From contig NZ_VLLA01000004.1 in NCBI RefSeq assembly GCF_007830635.1, positions 248,001 through 312,000 on the forward strand: DNA of 64,000 bases. The letters are read 5' to 3'. This stretch comes from Bradyrhizobium huanghuaihaiense. GTDB taxonomy: Bacteria > Pseudomonadota > Alphaproteobacteria > Rhizobiales > Xanthobacteraceae. Positions 25,720-35,432 of this stretch are shown here, in pieces. A model generated the notes under the pieces. It was not told where the DNA came from. It saw nothing but the letters and a program-made list of their open reading frames with translations, and did not search any database. Positions within the stretch are counted from its first letter, which is position 1, and each line of letters begins with the position of its first letter. Both the position numbers and the translations under genes were made by a program.

Positions 25720-27396
25720 ATGCGCATCACCGCAAGATGTTTGGCAACGACGAGCCTTGTTCTTGTGACCATGGCAGTTGCGTCGCCGTCATGGGCCGCT
25801 GATCTCGACGCCAATTCGGCGATCGACACCGTCACGGTTTACCCTGATGGCGCCACCGTCACCCGCGTCATCACGGTCGATTTGCCGTCCGGTGACTCGA
25901 CGCTGGTGGCCAAGGACTTCCCGCTCGGTCTCGATGCGTCCTCCATCCGCGTCGAGGGGGAGGGGGGCGCAAAGCTCACCATCGGCACCATCGACGCGCG
26001 GCCGCCGCGCGCGGCGCCGGTCAATCTGCCCGAGCTGGACAAGCGGATCGAGGCGCTGAACGACCAGCGCGCCGATCTGCAGGGCGCAATCGACTCGGCC
26101 AACGCACGGCGCAAGTTTGCGGAGCATTTTGCGGAAGCCGCCCCCGTCGGCATCGGCGAGAAGGGCGAGGCGCGGCCGATCGCTGAATGGCGTACGGCCT
26201 TTACCGCAGTCGGCGACGAAATTGCGAGCGCCGATACCACAATCCGTGACGCCACGCGCAAGATGCGCGATATCGACCGGCAGATCGCCCAGCTCGATGT
26301 CGAGCGCAAGGCCAAGCCGCCGAGCAAGCTCGAGGTCCGCATGGACATCGCCGCTACAGCCGCGACCAAGGCGACGTTGCGGGTCACTTACAATGTGCGC
26401 AATGCGCGCTGGCTGCCGCTCTATGACGCCCGGCTCGACACCGGCGCCAAGGACCGCAAGCCGCAGCTGGAGCTGGTCCGCCGCGCCGAGATCACGCAAT
26501 CGACCGGCGAGGACTGGTCGAACGTGACGCTGGGCGTCTCCACGGTCCGCATCAGCCGCGGCGGCAGCGCGCCCGAACTGGGTTCGCTGATGGCGCAATA
26601 TCCGCAAGTGCCGAAGCCGATGGCGCTCGGTACGGCCTCGGATCTGGCGCGGCCCGCCCCGGTCGCACGTCAGATGCAACCCCATCTTTCGGCAAAAGTC
26701 GCCGAGGCGGGTGAGCTGCGCGAGCGCGCCGACGAGCAGCAGGCCGTCGCCGAGATCGGCGACTTCCAGGCCACCTTCAAGATTCCCGGCCGCGTCAGCC
26801 TCGGCGCCGCCGAAGGCGCCAAGAGCCTGAAAATCGCTTCTATGAACGTGCCTGCCGATCTTGCAGTCCGCGCAGCGCCGGTGATGGATACCACCGCCTT
26901 CCTCGAAGCCAGCTTCAAGCAGACCGACGACACCACCCTGCTGCCGGGCAAGGTTGCGATCTATCGCGACGGCGTCTTCGTCGGCCGCGGCAAGATATCG
27001 GCTTCGGCCAAGGACGACATCGTGCGGCTCGGCTTCGGCGCCGACGACAAGATCAAGATCGAGCGCGCCGTGCTCAAGCGCAACGAAGGCTCGGCCGGCC
27101 TCTTGGTCACGACGTCGAAGACCGACGAGCGTTCGTTCAAGACCACGATCCGCAACGGTCACGACTTCCCGATCAAGGTCGCGATCGAGGACCAGTTGCC
27201 GGTCAGCGAGAACGAGGACATCGTCGTCGAGATGCTGCCCTCGACCACCGCGCCGACCGCGAGCAACATCCGCGACAGGCGCGGCGTGCTGGAATGGTCG
27301 TTCGACGCCAAGCCGGGCGAAGTCAAGGACATCAACTTCGCCTGGCGCATCCGCTGGCCGAAGGACAAGAGCATGGTGATCGTGCCGGCGGGGTAG
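25720..27396 (+). CDS. DUF4139 / mucoidy inhibitor MuiA-family protein
   Basis: This 558-residue exported protein has a signal peptide (SLVLVTMAVASPSWAAD), an N-terminal DUF4140-like beta domain starting VTVYPDGATVTRVITVDLP, a coiled-coil stretch (residues about 100-200, LPELDKRIEALNDQRADLQ), and a C-terminal DUF4139 domain with the signature VTYNVRNARWLPLYDARLD and EDWSNVTLGVSTVR. Members are widespread and poorly characterised; a role in envelope or polysaccharide control is suggested by the family name. AGGAGGG precedes the ATG. Confidence 0.85.
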   Translation: MRITARCLATTSLVLVTMAVASPSWAADLDANSAIDTVTVYPDGATVTRVITVDLPSGDSTLVAKDFPLGLDASSIRVEGEGGAKLTIGTIDARPPRAAPVNLPELDKRIEALNDQRADLQGAIDSANARRKFAEHFAEAAPVGIGEKGEARPIAEWRTAFTAVGDEIASADTTIRDATRKMRDIDRQIAQLDVERKAKPPSKLEVRMDIAATAATKATLRVTYNVRNARWLPLYDARLDTGAKDRKPQLELVRRAEITQSTGEDWSNVTLGVSTVRISRGGSAPELGSLMAQYPQVPKPMALGTASDLARPAPVARQMQPHLSAKVAEAGELRERADEQQAVAEIGDFQATFKIPGRVSLGAAEGAKSLKIASMNVPADLAVRAAPVMDTTAFLEASFKQTDDTTLLPGKVAIYRDGVFVGRGKISASAKDDIVRLGFGADDKIKIERAVLKRNEGSAGLLVTTSKTDERSFKTTIRNGHDFPIKVAIEDQLPVSENEDIVVEMLPSTTAPTASNIRDRRGVLEWSFDAKPGEVKDINFAWRIRWPKDKSMVIVPAG

Positions 27397-27422
27397 GACG
27401 CTAGCCGCGAAGGAAGTGCGCT

Positions 27423-27446
27423 CCCTCTCCCGCTTGCGGGAGAGGG
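27423..27446. terminator. Hairpin after the DUF4139 gene
   Basis: CCCTCTCCCGC (27423-27433) pairs perfectly with GCGGGAGAGGG (27436-27446) around a two-base centre. It sits between convergent genes and probably acts as a bidirectional terminator or an RNA-end stabiliser. It belongs to the CTCTCCC hairpin family also at 11413 and 36265. Confidence 0.65.
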
Positions 27447-27506
27447 CTGGGGTGAGGGCTCTCTCCTCTAGGGGATTGTCCCGTTGTGGAGACACCCTCT
27501 CCCCAA

Positions 27507-27534
27507 CCCTCTCCCCGTAAGAACGGGGCGAGGG
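27507..27534. repeat. Second CTCTCCCC-type hairpin before hmuV end
   Basis: CCCTCTCCCCGT (27507-27518) pairs with ACGGGGCGAGGG (27523-27534) with one mismatch. It lies just beyond the hmuV stop on the minus strand and may terminate the hmu operon. Confidence 0.6.
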
Positions 27535-27543
27535 AGCGCACCT

Positions 27544-28338
27544 TCACCGGGGTACCGCCCGCATCGACTGCGGCAGCACATACGGCACGCCGTCGGCCTG
27601 ATGGACGACGGCGTCGATCTCGAAAATGTCGCGAATCCTCTCGCGCGTGACGACCTCGGCGCGCGGGCCGTCGGCTGCGAGCCTGCCGCCGCTCAGCACG
27701 ACCAGCCGGTCGGCGAAGCGGATCGCGAGGTTGAGATCGTGCAGGATCGCGATCACGGCGGTGCCGGTGCTGGCGCGGCGGCGCGCCGCTTCGACGAGGT
27801 CGATCTGGTGGCGCAGGTCGAGGCTCGAGGTCGGCTCGTCCAGCAGCAGAAGTCCCGGTCCATGCTCGGCCTCGCCGCAGGCGAGCTGCACCAGCACGCG
27901 GGCGAAATGGGCGCGCTGCTGCTCGCCGCCCGACAGCGTCGGCAATTGCCGCTCGCGGAAATGCGAAAGGCCCACCTCGTCCAGGGCGGCGTCGACGAGC
28001 GGACCGGTGTCACGCGGGCTGCGCTCGCCCGCGCCCATCAGGACGATCTCCTCGACCGTGAAGGGGAAGGTGACGTTGATGTGCTGGGACAGCATGGCGC
28101 GGCGCGCGGCAAGCTCGCGCGGCGTGTAGCTGCCGATGTCGCGCTGTTTCAGCCGCACCTCGCCTTCGCTCGGGCGGAGGTCGCCGGAGAGCAGCCGCAG
28201 CAGTGTCGACTTGCCGGCGCCGTTGGGGCCGATGATGGCGACCATCTCGCCGGCCGCAACCGTCAGGCCGACGCCGTCGAGCAACGTCGCGCGGCCGGCG
28301 CGCTTGACCAGGCCGCGTGCCTCGATCACCGCGCTCAT
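27544..28338 (-). CDS. hmuV: Heme ABC transporter ATP-binding protein
   Basis: This 264-residue ATPase drives heme import across the inner membrane. It contains Walker A IIGPNGAGKST, signature LSGGEQQRAHFARVL, Walker B LLLLDEPTSSLDLRHQ and the switch ILHDLNLAIRFADR. Its start overlaps the hmuU stop. It is the last gene of the hemP-hmuT-hmuU-hmuV operon, which lies divergent to the receptor gene hmuR. Confidence 0.93.
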   Translation of the reverse strand: MSAVIEARGLVKRAGRATLLDGVGLTVAAGEMVAIIGPNGAGKSTLLRLLSGDLRPSEGEVRLKQRDIGSYTPRELAARRAMLSQHINVTFPFTVEEIVLMGAGERSPRDTGPLVDAALDEVGLSHFRERQLPTLSGGEQQRAHFARVLVQLACGEAEHGPGLLLLDEPTSSLDLRHQIDLVEAARRRASTGTAVIAILHDLNLAIRFADRLVVLSGGRLAADGPRAEVVTRERIRDIFEIDAVVHQADGVPYVLPQSMRAVPR

Positions 28339-29426
28339 AGCGCAGCGAGCCCGCGCTGCCGCAGCAGGATGCCGAGGAAGACCGGTGCGCCCACTGCCGC
28401 GGTCAGGATGCCAATCGGCATCTCCGCCGGTGCCACGATAGTGCGCGCCAGCGTGTCGGCGCCGACCATCAGGATCGCGCCAAGCAGTATCGAGGCGGGC
28501 AGCAGCAGCCGATGCGCAGGTCCAATGACGAGGCGCAGCAGATGCGGCACCACGATGCCGACGAAGCCGATCACGCCGCTGATCGACACGGCAACGCCGG
28601 TCACGGCGGAGACCATGACGATCGAGATCCGCTTGAGACGCTCGACGTCGACCCCGCCGTGAAAGGCATCCGCTTCACCAAGCACCAGCAAATCGAGACC
28701 GCGCGCGATGAAGGCGCAGGCTCCGAGCCCGATGACGAGAACCGGCGCGAGCACGGCGGCCTTGGTCCAGGTCGCGCCGCTCATCGAGCCCAGCATCCAG
28801 AACGTGATGTCGCGCAGCTGGCGGTCGTCGGCGATGAACACCAGAAGCCCGATGCCTGCGTTGGCGATCGCGGTGATGGCGACACCCGCAAGCAGGAAGA
28901 TCGCGATCGAGGTCCGCCCCGAGCGGCTGGAGATGCCGTAGAGAATGGCGGTCGTTGCCAGCGACCCCGCGAAGGCCGCCAGCGGCAGCAGCTCGGTCTG
29001 CAGGAAGCGCAGCGCCTCGCCGAAGCGCGAATCCGTGAACACGATCGCGCTCGCGGCGGCGAGCGCGCCGCCGCTGGAGACACCGACCAGGGCGGGATCG
29101 GCGAGCGGATTGCGGAACAGCCCCTGCATGATCGCGCCGGCCGCCGCCAGCAGCCCGCCGACCATCGCGGTCGCGGCGATGCGGGGGATGCGGATCGACC
29201 ACAGCACGAGCTGGTCACGCGCGGTCATGGCATCGGCGGTCGTGTTGCCTGCAAAGCCGAGTGCCGCAGGCAGCCTGGAGAGCGGAATGCCGGCTGCGCC
29301 GACCGTCAGGGCGACGATGGCGGTGGCGAACAGCACCGCAAGCAGAAGAGGGATCGCGAACGATGCGGACCGACGTCCTGCATGTCGTCGCAGGCTCCGT
29401 GCCTTGGTCCCGACCGCCACGCTCAT
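28335..29426 (-). CDS. hmuU: Heme ABC transporter permease
   Basis: This 363-residue FecCD-type permease has about ten hydrophobic segments and the motifs LVLWSIRIPRIAATAMVGG, GLFRNPLADPALVGVSSGGA, and PHLLRLVIGPAHRLLLP near its end. These are typical of heme and siderophore permeases. The start MSVAVGTKARS at 29426 overlaps the hmuT stop (ATGA). A much longer open frame upstream is hmuT read in another frame and is not part of this gene. Confidence 0.93.
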   Translation of the reverse strand: MSVAVGTKARSLRRHAGRRSASFAIPLLLAVLFATAIVALTVGAAGIPLSRLPAALGFAGNTTADAMTARDQLVLWSIRIPRIAATAMVGGLLAAAGAIMQGLFRNPLADPALVGVSSGGALAAASAIVFTDSRFGEALRFLQTELLPLAAFAGSLATTAILYGISSRSGRTSIAIFLLAGVAITAIANAGIGLLVFIADDRQLRDITFWMLGSMSGATWTKAAVLAPVLVIGLGACAFIARGLDLLVLGEADAFHGGVDVERLKRISIVMVSAVTGVAVSISGVIGFVGIVVPHLLRLVIGPAHRLLLPASILLGAILMVGADTLARTIVAPAEMPIGILTAAVGAPVFLGILLRQRGLAAL

Positions 29427-30373
29427 TGCCGGCAATTCGCCGCCGACAGGGCCGACGTGAATGCGCCGCCATCGGCCAGGGCCGGATAGAGCTTGACCGA
29501 GAGATCGCGCGCCGCCGCGGCCGTCCGCGGCCCGAAGCCGAGCAGATAGAGCCCATCCATCGTGATGAAGCTCTTGTTGGCCGCGACCGGCGTCAGCGCA
29601 AAGCCGGGATGCGCGTAGACCGCATCGGCCTGCAGCGAATCCTTGCCGCGCTCGATCGACAGCACGACGTCCGGTTTTGCGGCCACGATCGCCTCGTCGC
29701 CGATGACCTTGTAGCCGTCGTAATCGTCGACGGCGTTGGCAGCGCCCGCGAGCTGGATGATCTCGTCGGCCGCGGTCTTGTGGCCGGCGACCATGGCGCG
29801 TCCGTTCTGCAGCGACATCACGAACATCACGCGCACTGGCTTTTTCACCTTGGCGCGCAACGCGCTGAGCTGTTTGAGATCGGCACCGACCGCAGCGCTC
29901 AGGCACTCGGCGCGCGCATCGACGCCCATGGCGTGGCCGACGAGCTTGATCTTCTCGATCAATCCGTCCTCGGAGAAGGTCTCGGGCACCAGCACCAGCG
30001 GCACCTTCGCCGTCTCCAGCACGTCCATGGTCTCGCGCGGGCCCGATCCCTGGATCGCGAGGATCAGCGTCGGGTTGAGGCCGAGCACGCCCTCGGCCGA
30101 GATCTGGCGCATGTAGCCGACATTGGGTTTGTCGTGCAGCGCGGCCGCCGGATAAAGGCTCGTGGTGTCGACGCCGACCAGCCGGTTTTCCAGTCCGAGC
30201 GCATAGAGGATCTCGGTGATGGCGCCGCCGATCGAGACCGTGCGCGCGAAGTCGGCGACAGTGACGTCGCGATTGCGCGCGTCATGCACCGTGATGCCTG
30301 CGGCCTGCGCGTTGGACGCAAGCGCGATGGTGCCAGTGAGCACGAGGTTTGCAAGGGTGCGACAAAATGTCAT
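29423..30373 (-). CDS. hmuT: Periplasmic hemin-binding protein
   Basis: This 316-residue protein has a signal peptide (LANLVLTGTIALASNAQAAG) and the class-III binding-protein fold. The segments VSIGGAITEILYALGLENR, LVGVDTTSLYPAAAL and NVGYMRQISAEGVLGLNPTL are close to HmuT/ChuT proteins, where the Tyr near GYMR helps bind the heme iron. It delivers heme to HmuUV. It follows hemP by six bases and overlaps hmuU, so the operon is tightly coupled. Confidence 0.92.
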   Translation of the reverse strand: MTFCRTLANLVLTGTIALASNAQAAGITVHDARNRDVTVADFARTVSIGGAITEILYALGLENRLVGVDTTSLYPAAALHDKPNVGYMRQISAEGVLGLNPTLILAIQGSGPRETMDVLETAKVPLVLVPETFSEDGLIEKIKLVGHAMGVDARAECLSAAVGADLKQLSALRAKVKKPVRVMFVMSLQNGRAMVAGHKTAADEIIQLAGAANAVDDYDGYKVIGDEAIVAAKPDVVLSIERGKDSLQADAVYAHPGFALTPVAANKSFITMDGLYLLGFGPRTAAAARDLSVKLYPALADGGAFTSALSAANCRQ

Positions 30374-30379
30374 TGCAGG

Positions 30380-30586
30380 TTACTTCGTCAGGATCAGCTT
30401 GTTCTGCGAGGTCAGGCGAAGCCGATAGCTGTCCTCGCCATGTGCGATGATGATCTCGCGCTCATGCGCGAACAGCTCGCGGCTGTCGATCCGGCTTCCG
30501 CGCATGGTGAGAGTTCTCGTTGTCGCAGAAGGGCTTTGTGTCGGCCCTGCCGCATCGCCGCCATTGTCTCCTGATGTTGCCGACAT
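30380..30586 (-). CDS. hmuP: Hemin uptake protein HemP/HmuP
   Basis: This small protein of about 68 residues ends with SYRLRLTSQNKLILTK, the conserved HemP tail, preceded by IDSRELFAHEREIIIAHG. In Bradyrhizobium the HemP-type protein HmuP is reported as a co-activator, with Irr, of heme-uptake genes. The start used (MSATSGDNGG at 30586) is the first ATG near the family N-terminus; an internal ATG at MRGSRI would give a shorter form. It heads the hmuTUV operon and faces the hmuR promoter region. Confidence 0.85.
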   Translation of the reverse strand: MSATSGDNGGDAAGPTQSPSATTRTLTMRGSRIDSRELFAHEREIIIAHGEDSYRLRLTSQNKLILTK

Positions 30587-30804
30587 ATTGGGTGTGATGC
30601 GCTTTCGTAAATTCAGATGCTGCCTGCTTGTATAGGCGGCATCAGGCGCAATCCAACGGCGGCAATTTACAATTGATATAAACTGCAACCCGGCGTCATT
30701 GACCGTCAGAGTGTTGCCACGTAACCAAATATGGCAGCGGACGGATATCCGCGCCTTGAGAAATCAGCCAGCCAGTCGCCGCGTCGTGCGGCGCACGCCA
30801 GCCA

Positions 30805-30832
30805 GACAACAAAACTACGACAACAAAACTGA
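30805..30832. repeat. 14-base tandem repeat in the hmuR leader
   Basis: GACAACAAAACTAC (30805-30818) is followed directly by GACAACAAAACTGA (30819-30832), just before the hmuR start region. It falls in the 270-base divergent gap between hmuP and hmuR, where Irr/HmuP control elements would be expected. I saw no clear Irr (ICE) box in that gap. Confidence 0.7.
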
Positions 30833-30856
30833 AGTGAAGTGCAGGCTGGGGCTGAT

Positions 30857-33199
30857 ATGGCTGACGGGGCTAGGTATTCGCGCGCCCTGATTTTGGGCGC
30901 GTCGGTGGTTTCAATTGCGGCAGTGCTGCCGGCAAGCGGCTTTGCGCAGACCGCATCGCCGCAGGCTGAAAACGCGTCCTCGAAGCAGGCCAAGCGCAAG
31001 CCGTCCAAGCCGCAAGCCGCACAGCAAGCAGCGCCTGAAGTCCTGAACGCCCGCGCGCAGGCCGGTGGCGCTGCGCCCGTTCAGACGCTCGACGCGATTA
31101 CGGTTGCGGCAACGAAGGTCGAGGAGCGTGCGATCGACTCGCTCGCGCCGGTCAGCACCGTGACGCTCGAAAAGATCCAGGGGCTGCAGCCGAACCGGCT
31201 GTCGGATATCTTCTACGCCATTCCCGGCGTGTCGTTCCAGGAGCGCGGCGACGATCCGGCGACGGTCATCAATATCCGCGGCTTGCAGGAGTTCGGGCGC
31301 GTTGCGGTGGTCGTCGACGGCGCGCGGCAGAACTATCAGCGCACCGGTCACAACGCCAACGGCTCCTTCTTCCTCGATCCTGAATTGATCGGCGGCGTCG
31401 ACGTCGTGCGGGGCCCGACCGCGAACATCTACGGCTCCGGCGCGATCGGCGGCCTGGTCTCGTTCCGCACCAAGGACATCGAGGACGTGCTGCGTCCCGG
31501 CGAGCGCTGGGGCGTCGATCTCTCGGGTTCCTACGGCTCCAACAACAATCGCGGCCTCGGCTCGGTCTTCGGCGGCGTGCGCGCCACCCCCGACGTCGAT
31601 ATCTTCGGCGGCGCGGTTTACCGCACGCAAGGCAATTACAAGGACGGCAACGGCACCGAGATCGGCAACACCGGCAACCAGGTCGAGGCCGGCCTGATGA
31701 AGCTCACGGTGCGGCCGGCCCTCGGTCACGAGGTCAAGTTCGGCGCCGTGTTCCAGGACTATCAATACGATATCGGCCAGCTCAATCGCGGCCCCGTGGC
31801 AACCGCGGCACAGCGCGCGCTCTATCAGGGCTCGTCGGTCTATGCGTCCGACGCCAAGAACTACACGGGAACGCTGACCTGGAACTACTCGCTGCCGAGC
31901 GACAATCTGTTCGACTCGCACGTGTCGATCTACGGCAATCGCGTCGACAACGACCAGACCAAGACCTATCACTATTCGACGTCGGGCGCGGCCTTGTGCG
32001 GCACCGGCAATTTCGGCAACAACATCTCCGGCTGTGTCGGCGACAAGCGTGGCTATGTCCTCAACACCTACGGCATCGACGCGAACAACACCACGCGCTT
32101 CAACGTCGGCGACTGGCGCAATGCACTCACCGTGGGCTTCGATGCCTTCCAGGATGATGTGATCACGACCGACAGCCGCGGCAACTCCAACATCACCACG
32201 CCGAGCGGCATCCGCACCGTGTCGGGCGGCTTCGTCCAGCTCAAGCAGAACTACAGCAGCTGGTTCGAGGCAGTGAGCGCGATTCGCTACGACCGCTACG
32301 ATCTGGAATCGGGCAAGACCAACGGCAGCGGCGACCGCTTCTCGCCGAAGATCACGCTCGGCGTCACGCCGGTGCCGGGCTTCCAGCCTTATGTGAGCTA
32401 TGCCGAAGGCTATCGTGCCCCGTCGATCACCGAGACCGTGATCTCGGGCGCTCACGCGACCGGTGGCGGACCGGCTCTCTTCCCCTGTCCCGACGGCACC
32501 GTCGGCTTGTTCTGCTTCCTGCCCAACCCGAACCTCCGTCCCGAGGTCGGCAAGAACAAGGAAGTCGGCTTCAATCTGAAGTACGACAACATCTTCACCG
32601 CGTCCGACTCTTTCCGCGGCAAGATCAACCTGTTCCGCAACGACGTCAGCGACTACATCGACCTCGTCTCGTTCGGATTCGTGACGTTCCCGGGCGTCGG
32701 CTCGTTCGCGCAGTACTACCAGTATCAGAACATCGCGCAGGCCCGCATCCAGGGCTTCGAGGCGGAGACGATGTACGACGCCGGTAACTGGTTCGTCGGT
32801 GTCGCCGGCCACTACATCCAGGGCAAGAATGCAGTCACCAATGTCGGGCTCGCGACCATCACCCCGCGCAAGGTGGTCACGACCGGCGGTGTCCGCCTGC
32901 TCGATCGCACGCTGATCCTGTCGGCGCAGTGGGCCTCGTTCGGTCCCAACAACGACGTGCCGGCCGGCTATCTGCCGGCGACCGGGTACGAGCTGGTCAA
33001 TCTGTACCTGACCTACAACGCGACCAAGGACATCGTGTTCTCGGCGTCGATCGACAATCTCCTGAACCAGTACTACCGGCCTTATGCCATTCCCGGCGCC
33101 TCGGCCGACGGCACCACGCAGAACGACGTGCTGTGGTCGAGCCCGGGACCGGGCAGGGTCTACAAGGCCGGCATGAAGATCCACTTCGGAGGTGCGTAG
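30857..33199 (+). CDS. hmuR: TonB-dependent heme/hemoglobin receptor
   Basis: This outer-membrane receptor of about 780 residues has a signal sequence (SRALILGASVVSIAAVLPA), a Lys/Gln/Ala-rich spacer, a TonB box DAITVAATK, a plug domain (VSFQERGDDPATVINIRGL, PELIGGVDVVRGPTANIYGSG) and a 22-strand-type barrel. The heme-receptor signatures YAEGYRAPSITETVISG and NPNLRPEVGKNKEVGFNLK are present. It imports heme using the ExbBD-TonB genes downstream. The ATG at 30857 is chosen; a GTG at 30839 would add six residues. It is transcribed divergently from hmuP. Confidence 0.93.
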   Translation: MADGARYSRALILGASVVSIAAVLPASGFAQTASPQAENASSKQAKRKPSKPQAAQQAAPEVLNARAQAGGAAPVQTLDAITVAATKVEERAIDSLAPVSTVTLEKIQGLQPNRLSDIFYAIPGVSFQERGDDPATVINIRGLQEFGRVAVVVDGARQNYQRTGHNANGSFFLDPELIGGVDVVRGPTANIYGSGAIGGLVSFRTKDIEDVLRPGERWGVDLSGSYGSNNNRGLGSVFGGVRATPDVDIFGGAVYRTQGNYKDGNGTEIGNTGNQVEAGLMKLTVRPALGHEVKFGAVFQDYQYDIGQLNRGPVATAAQRALYQGSSVYASDAKNYTGTLTWNYSLPSDNLFDSHVSIYGNRVDNDQTKTYHYSTSGAALCGTGNFGNNISGCVGDKRGYVLNTYGIDANNTTRFNVGDWRNALTVGFDAFQDDVITTDSRGNSNITTPSGIRTVSGGFVQLKQNYSSWFEAVSAIRYDRYDLESGKTNGSGDRFSPKITLGVTPVPGFQPYVSYAEGYRAPSITETVISGAHATGGGPALFPCPDGTVGLFCFLPNPNLRPEVGKNKEVGFNLKYDNIFTASDSFRGKINLFRNDVSDYIDLVSFGFVTFPGVGSFAQYYQYQNIAQARIQGFEAETMYDAGNWFVGVAGHYIQGKNAVTNVGLATITPRKVVTTGGVRLLDRTLILSAQWASFGPNNDVPAGYLPATGYELVNLYLTYNATKDIVFSASIDNLLNQYYRPYAIPGASADGTTQNDVLWSSPGPGRVYKAGMKIHFGGA

Positions 33200-33315
33200 G
33201 CCGGAAGGCGCCGCAACACCATGAACTTCCGCCGGGCCGCGCTGATGCTCCAGCGCGGCTTCGGTGCGTTTTCGTCTTGATAACCCGTTCGTCTTGATAA
33301 CAAGGAGAGACCTTT

Positions 33316-33651
33316 ATGTTCATCGCCATGAATCGTTTCCAGGTGAAGCTCGGCTCGGAAGCCGCGTTCGAGACCGTCTGGCGCACCCGCGAATCCTATC
33401 TCGGCAGCATGGCGGGCTTCGTCGAATTCCATCTGCTCAAGGGGCCGGTCGCCGAGGACCACACGCTGTATTCCTCGCACACGGTGTGGGTCGACAAGGC
33501 GGCCTTCGAGGCCTGGACGCGTTCGGAGGAATTCCGCCGCGCGCATGCGCGCGCCGACAACAAGACCGGCGAAAGCCTCTATCTGGGCCATCCCAAGTTC
33601 GAAGGGTTCGAGGTCATCATGACCGAGCGCAAGGCGAGCGCAGCCGCTTGA
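33316..33651 (+). CDS. hmuQ: IsdG-family heme-degrading monooxygenase (HmuQ type)
   Basis: This 111-residue protein opens VMFIAMNRFQVKLGSEAAFE-like (the M starts at 33316) and has the ABM/IsdG fold motifs WRTRESYLGSMAGFVEFHLL and SSHTVWVDKAAFEAW. In Bradyrhizobium, HmuQ and HmuD are IsdG-type enzymes that open the heme ring and release iron. The AAGGAGAGAC site before the ATG is strong. The position directly after hmuR supports HmuQ; HmuD is the paralogous alternative. Confidence 0.85.
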   Translation: MFIAMNRFQVKLGSEAAFETVWRTRESYLGSMAGFVEFHLLKGPVAEDHTLYSSHTVWVDKAAFEAWTRSEEFRRAHARADNKTGESLYLGHPKFEGFEVIMTERKASAAA

Positions 33652-33682
33652 GATCGCGGCTGATCACGAAAGGAAGCCGGAC

Positions 33683-34186
33683 ATGCTGAGCACCGATCTC
33701 GCCGATCTCGAGGCATACATGGCCGACAATCCCGGCGCGGTGATTGAGGACGTTGCGCGCGAGCGCAAGGTCACACCGCGTGCGGTGATCGAGGCGCTGC
33801 CGCCGTCCATGGTGCGCATCGGCAGCGGCGAGCATTTCGCCGCCGCCATGCAGGACATCGTGGAATGGGGCGAGGTGACGCTGATCGTCCACACGGATGA
33901 CGCGATCTTCGAGTTCACGGGCGCAATTCCCAAGGGCGAGATCGGCCGCGGCTATTTCAACCTGATGCAGCCGAAGGGATTGCACGGTCATCTCCGCCAC
34001 GAGCGTTGCGCGGCCGTCGCTCTCGTCGAGCGGCCCTTCATGGGCAAGACGTCCGCCTTCATCGCCTTCGTCAATGCCGACGGCGGCATCATGTTCAAGG
34101 TGTTCGTCGGCCGCGACGAGACGCGCGCGCTGCGCAGCGACCAGCTGCTGCGGTTCCGTCAGCTCGCAGATCGGATCGCGGCGTAG
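33683..34186 (+). CDS. hutX: HutX/HuvX-family heme-utilisation protein
   Basis: This 167-residue cytosolic protein contains DNPGAVIEDVARERKVTPRAVIEALP, an HTH-like N-terminal segment, and the heme-carrier core GRGYFNLMQPKGLHGHLRHE, with GIMFKVFVGRDE toward the end. HutX-type proteins carry heme to a degrading enzyme. Gene order behind an IsdG-type oxygenase fits hand-over of heme to it. An AAGGAAG site lies upstream of the ATG. Confidence 0.9.
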   Translation: MLSTDLADLEAYMADNPGAVIEDVARERKVTPRAVIEALPPSMVRIGSGEHFAAAMQDIVEWGEVTLIVHTDDAIFEFTGAIPKGEIGRGYFNLMQPKGLHGHLRHERCAAVALVERPFMGKTSAFIAFVNADGGIMFKVFVGRDETRALRSDQLLRFRQLADRIAA

Positions 34187-34211
34187 CTTCTGTTTTTGTC
34201 GGGAGATCAGG

Positions 34212-34988
<777 letters not shown>

Positions 34989-34991
34989 GCC

Positions 34992-35432
34992 ATGGCTGCG
35001 AAGCTCGGCGCACGTTCGCCACTCAAGCGCGGCGACCCCGGTGATCTCGACGTCACCCATGAGATCAACGTCACGCCGTTCATCGACGTGATGCTCGTGC
35101 TGCTGATCATCTTCATGGTGGCAGCTCCACTCGCCACCGTCGACATCGGCGTCGAGCTGCCCGCGACCGCGGCCGAGCCGCAGCCGCGGCCGGACAAGCC
35201 GACCTTCGTGACGGTGAAGCCGGATCTCACCGTTGCCGTCGGCGAGGACAGAATGACCCGCGATGGTCTCGTCAACGCACTCGACGCCGCAACCAGGGGC
35301 CGCAAGGACGAACGCATCTATCTGCGCGCCGACAAGGCCGTGAGCTATGGCGACCTGATGGAGGTGATGAACACCTTGCGCAATGCCGGCTATCTCAAGG
35401 TCGCTCTGGTCGGCCTCGACGGACGCAGCTGA
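34992..35432 (+). CDS. exbD: ExbD proton-channel subunit
   Basis: This 146-residue protein has a short cytoplasmic start, the transmembrane motif INVTPFIDVMLVLLIIFMV with the essential Asp, and a periplasmic domain ending KVALVGLDG. It forms the TonB motor with ExbB. The stop shares its final base with the start of tonB (TGATG), so the two are translationally coupled. Confidence 0.94.
   Translation: MAAKLGARSPLKRGDPGDLDVTHEINVTPFIDVMLVLLIIFMVAAPLATVDIGVELPATAAEPQPRPDKPTFVTVKPDLTVAVGEDRMTRDGLVNALDAATRGRKDERIYLRADKAVSYGDLMEVMNTLRNAGYLKVALVGLDGRS

Noticed and set aside
28335..29906. 523-residue form of HmuU
   Set aside because: The N-terminal part is the hmuT coding region read in another frame; the ATG at 29426 gives the normal FecCD length.
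30380..30688. 102-residue form of HemP starting upstream
   Set aside because: Residues before the ATG at 30586 do not resemble the family, which is normally 40-70 residues.
30911..33184. 757-residue open frame on the minus strand
   Set aside because: It is fully antisense to hmuR, whose plug and barrel motifs are clear. The minus-strand product is rich in Arg, Asp, Ala and Val with no domain, as expected from GC-rich codon structure.
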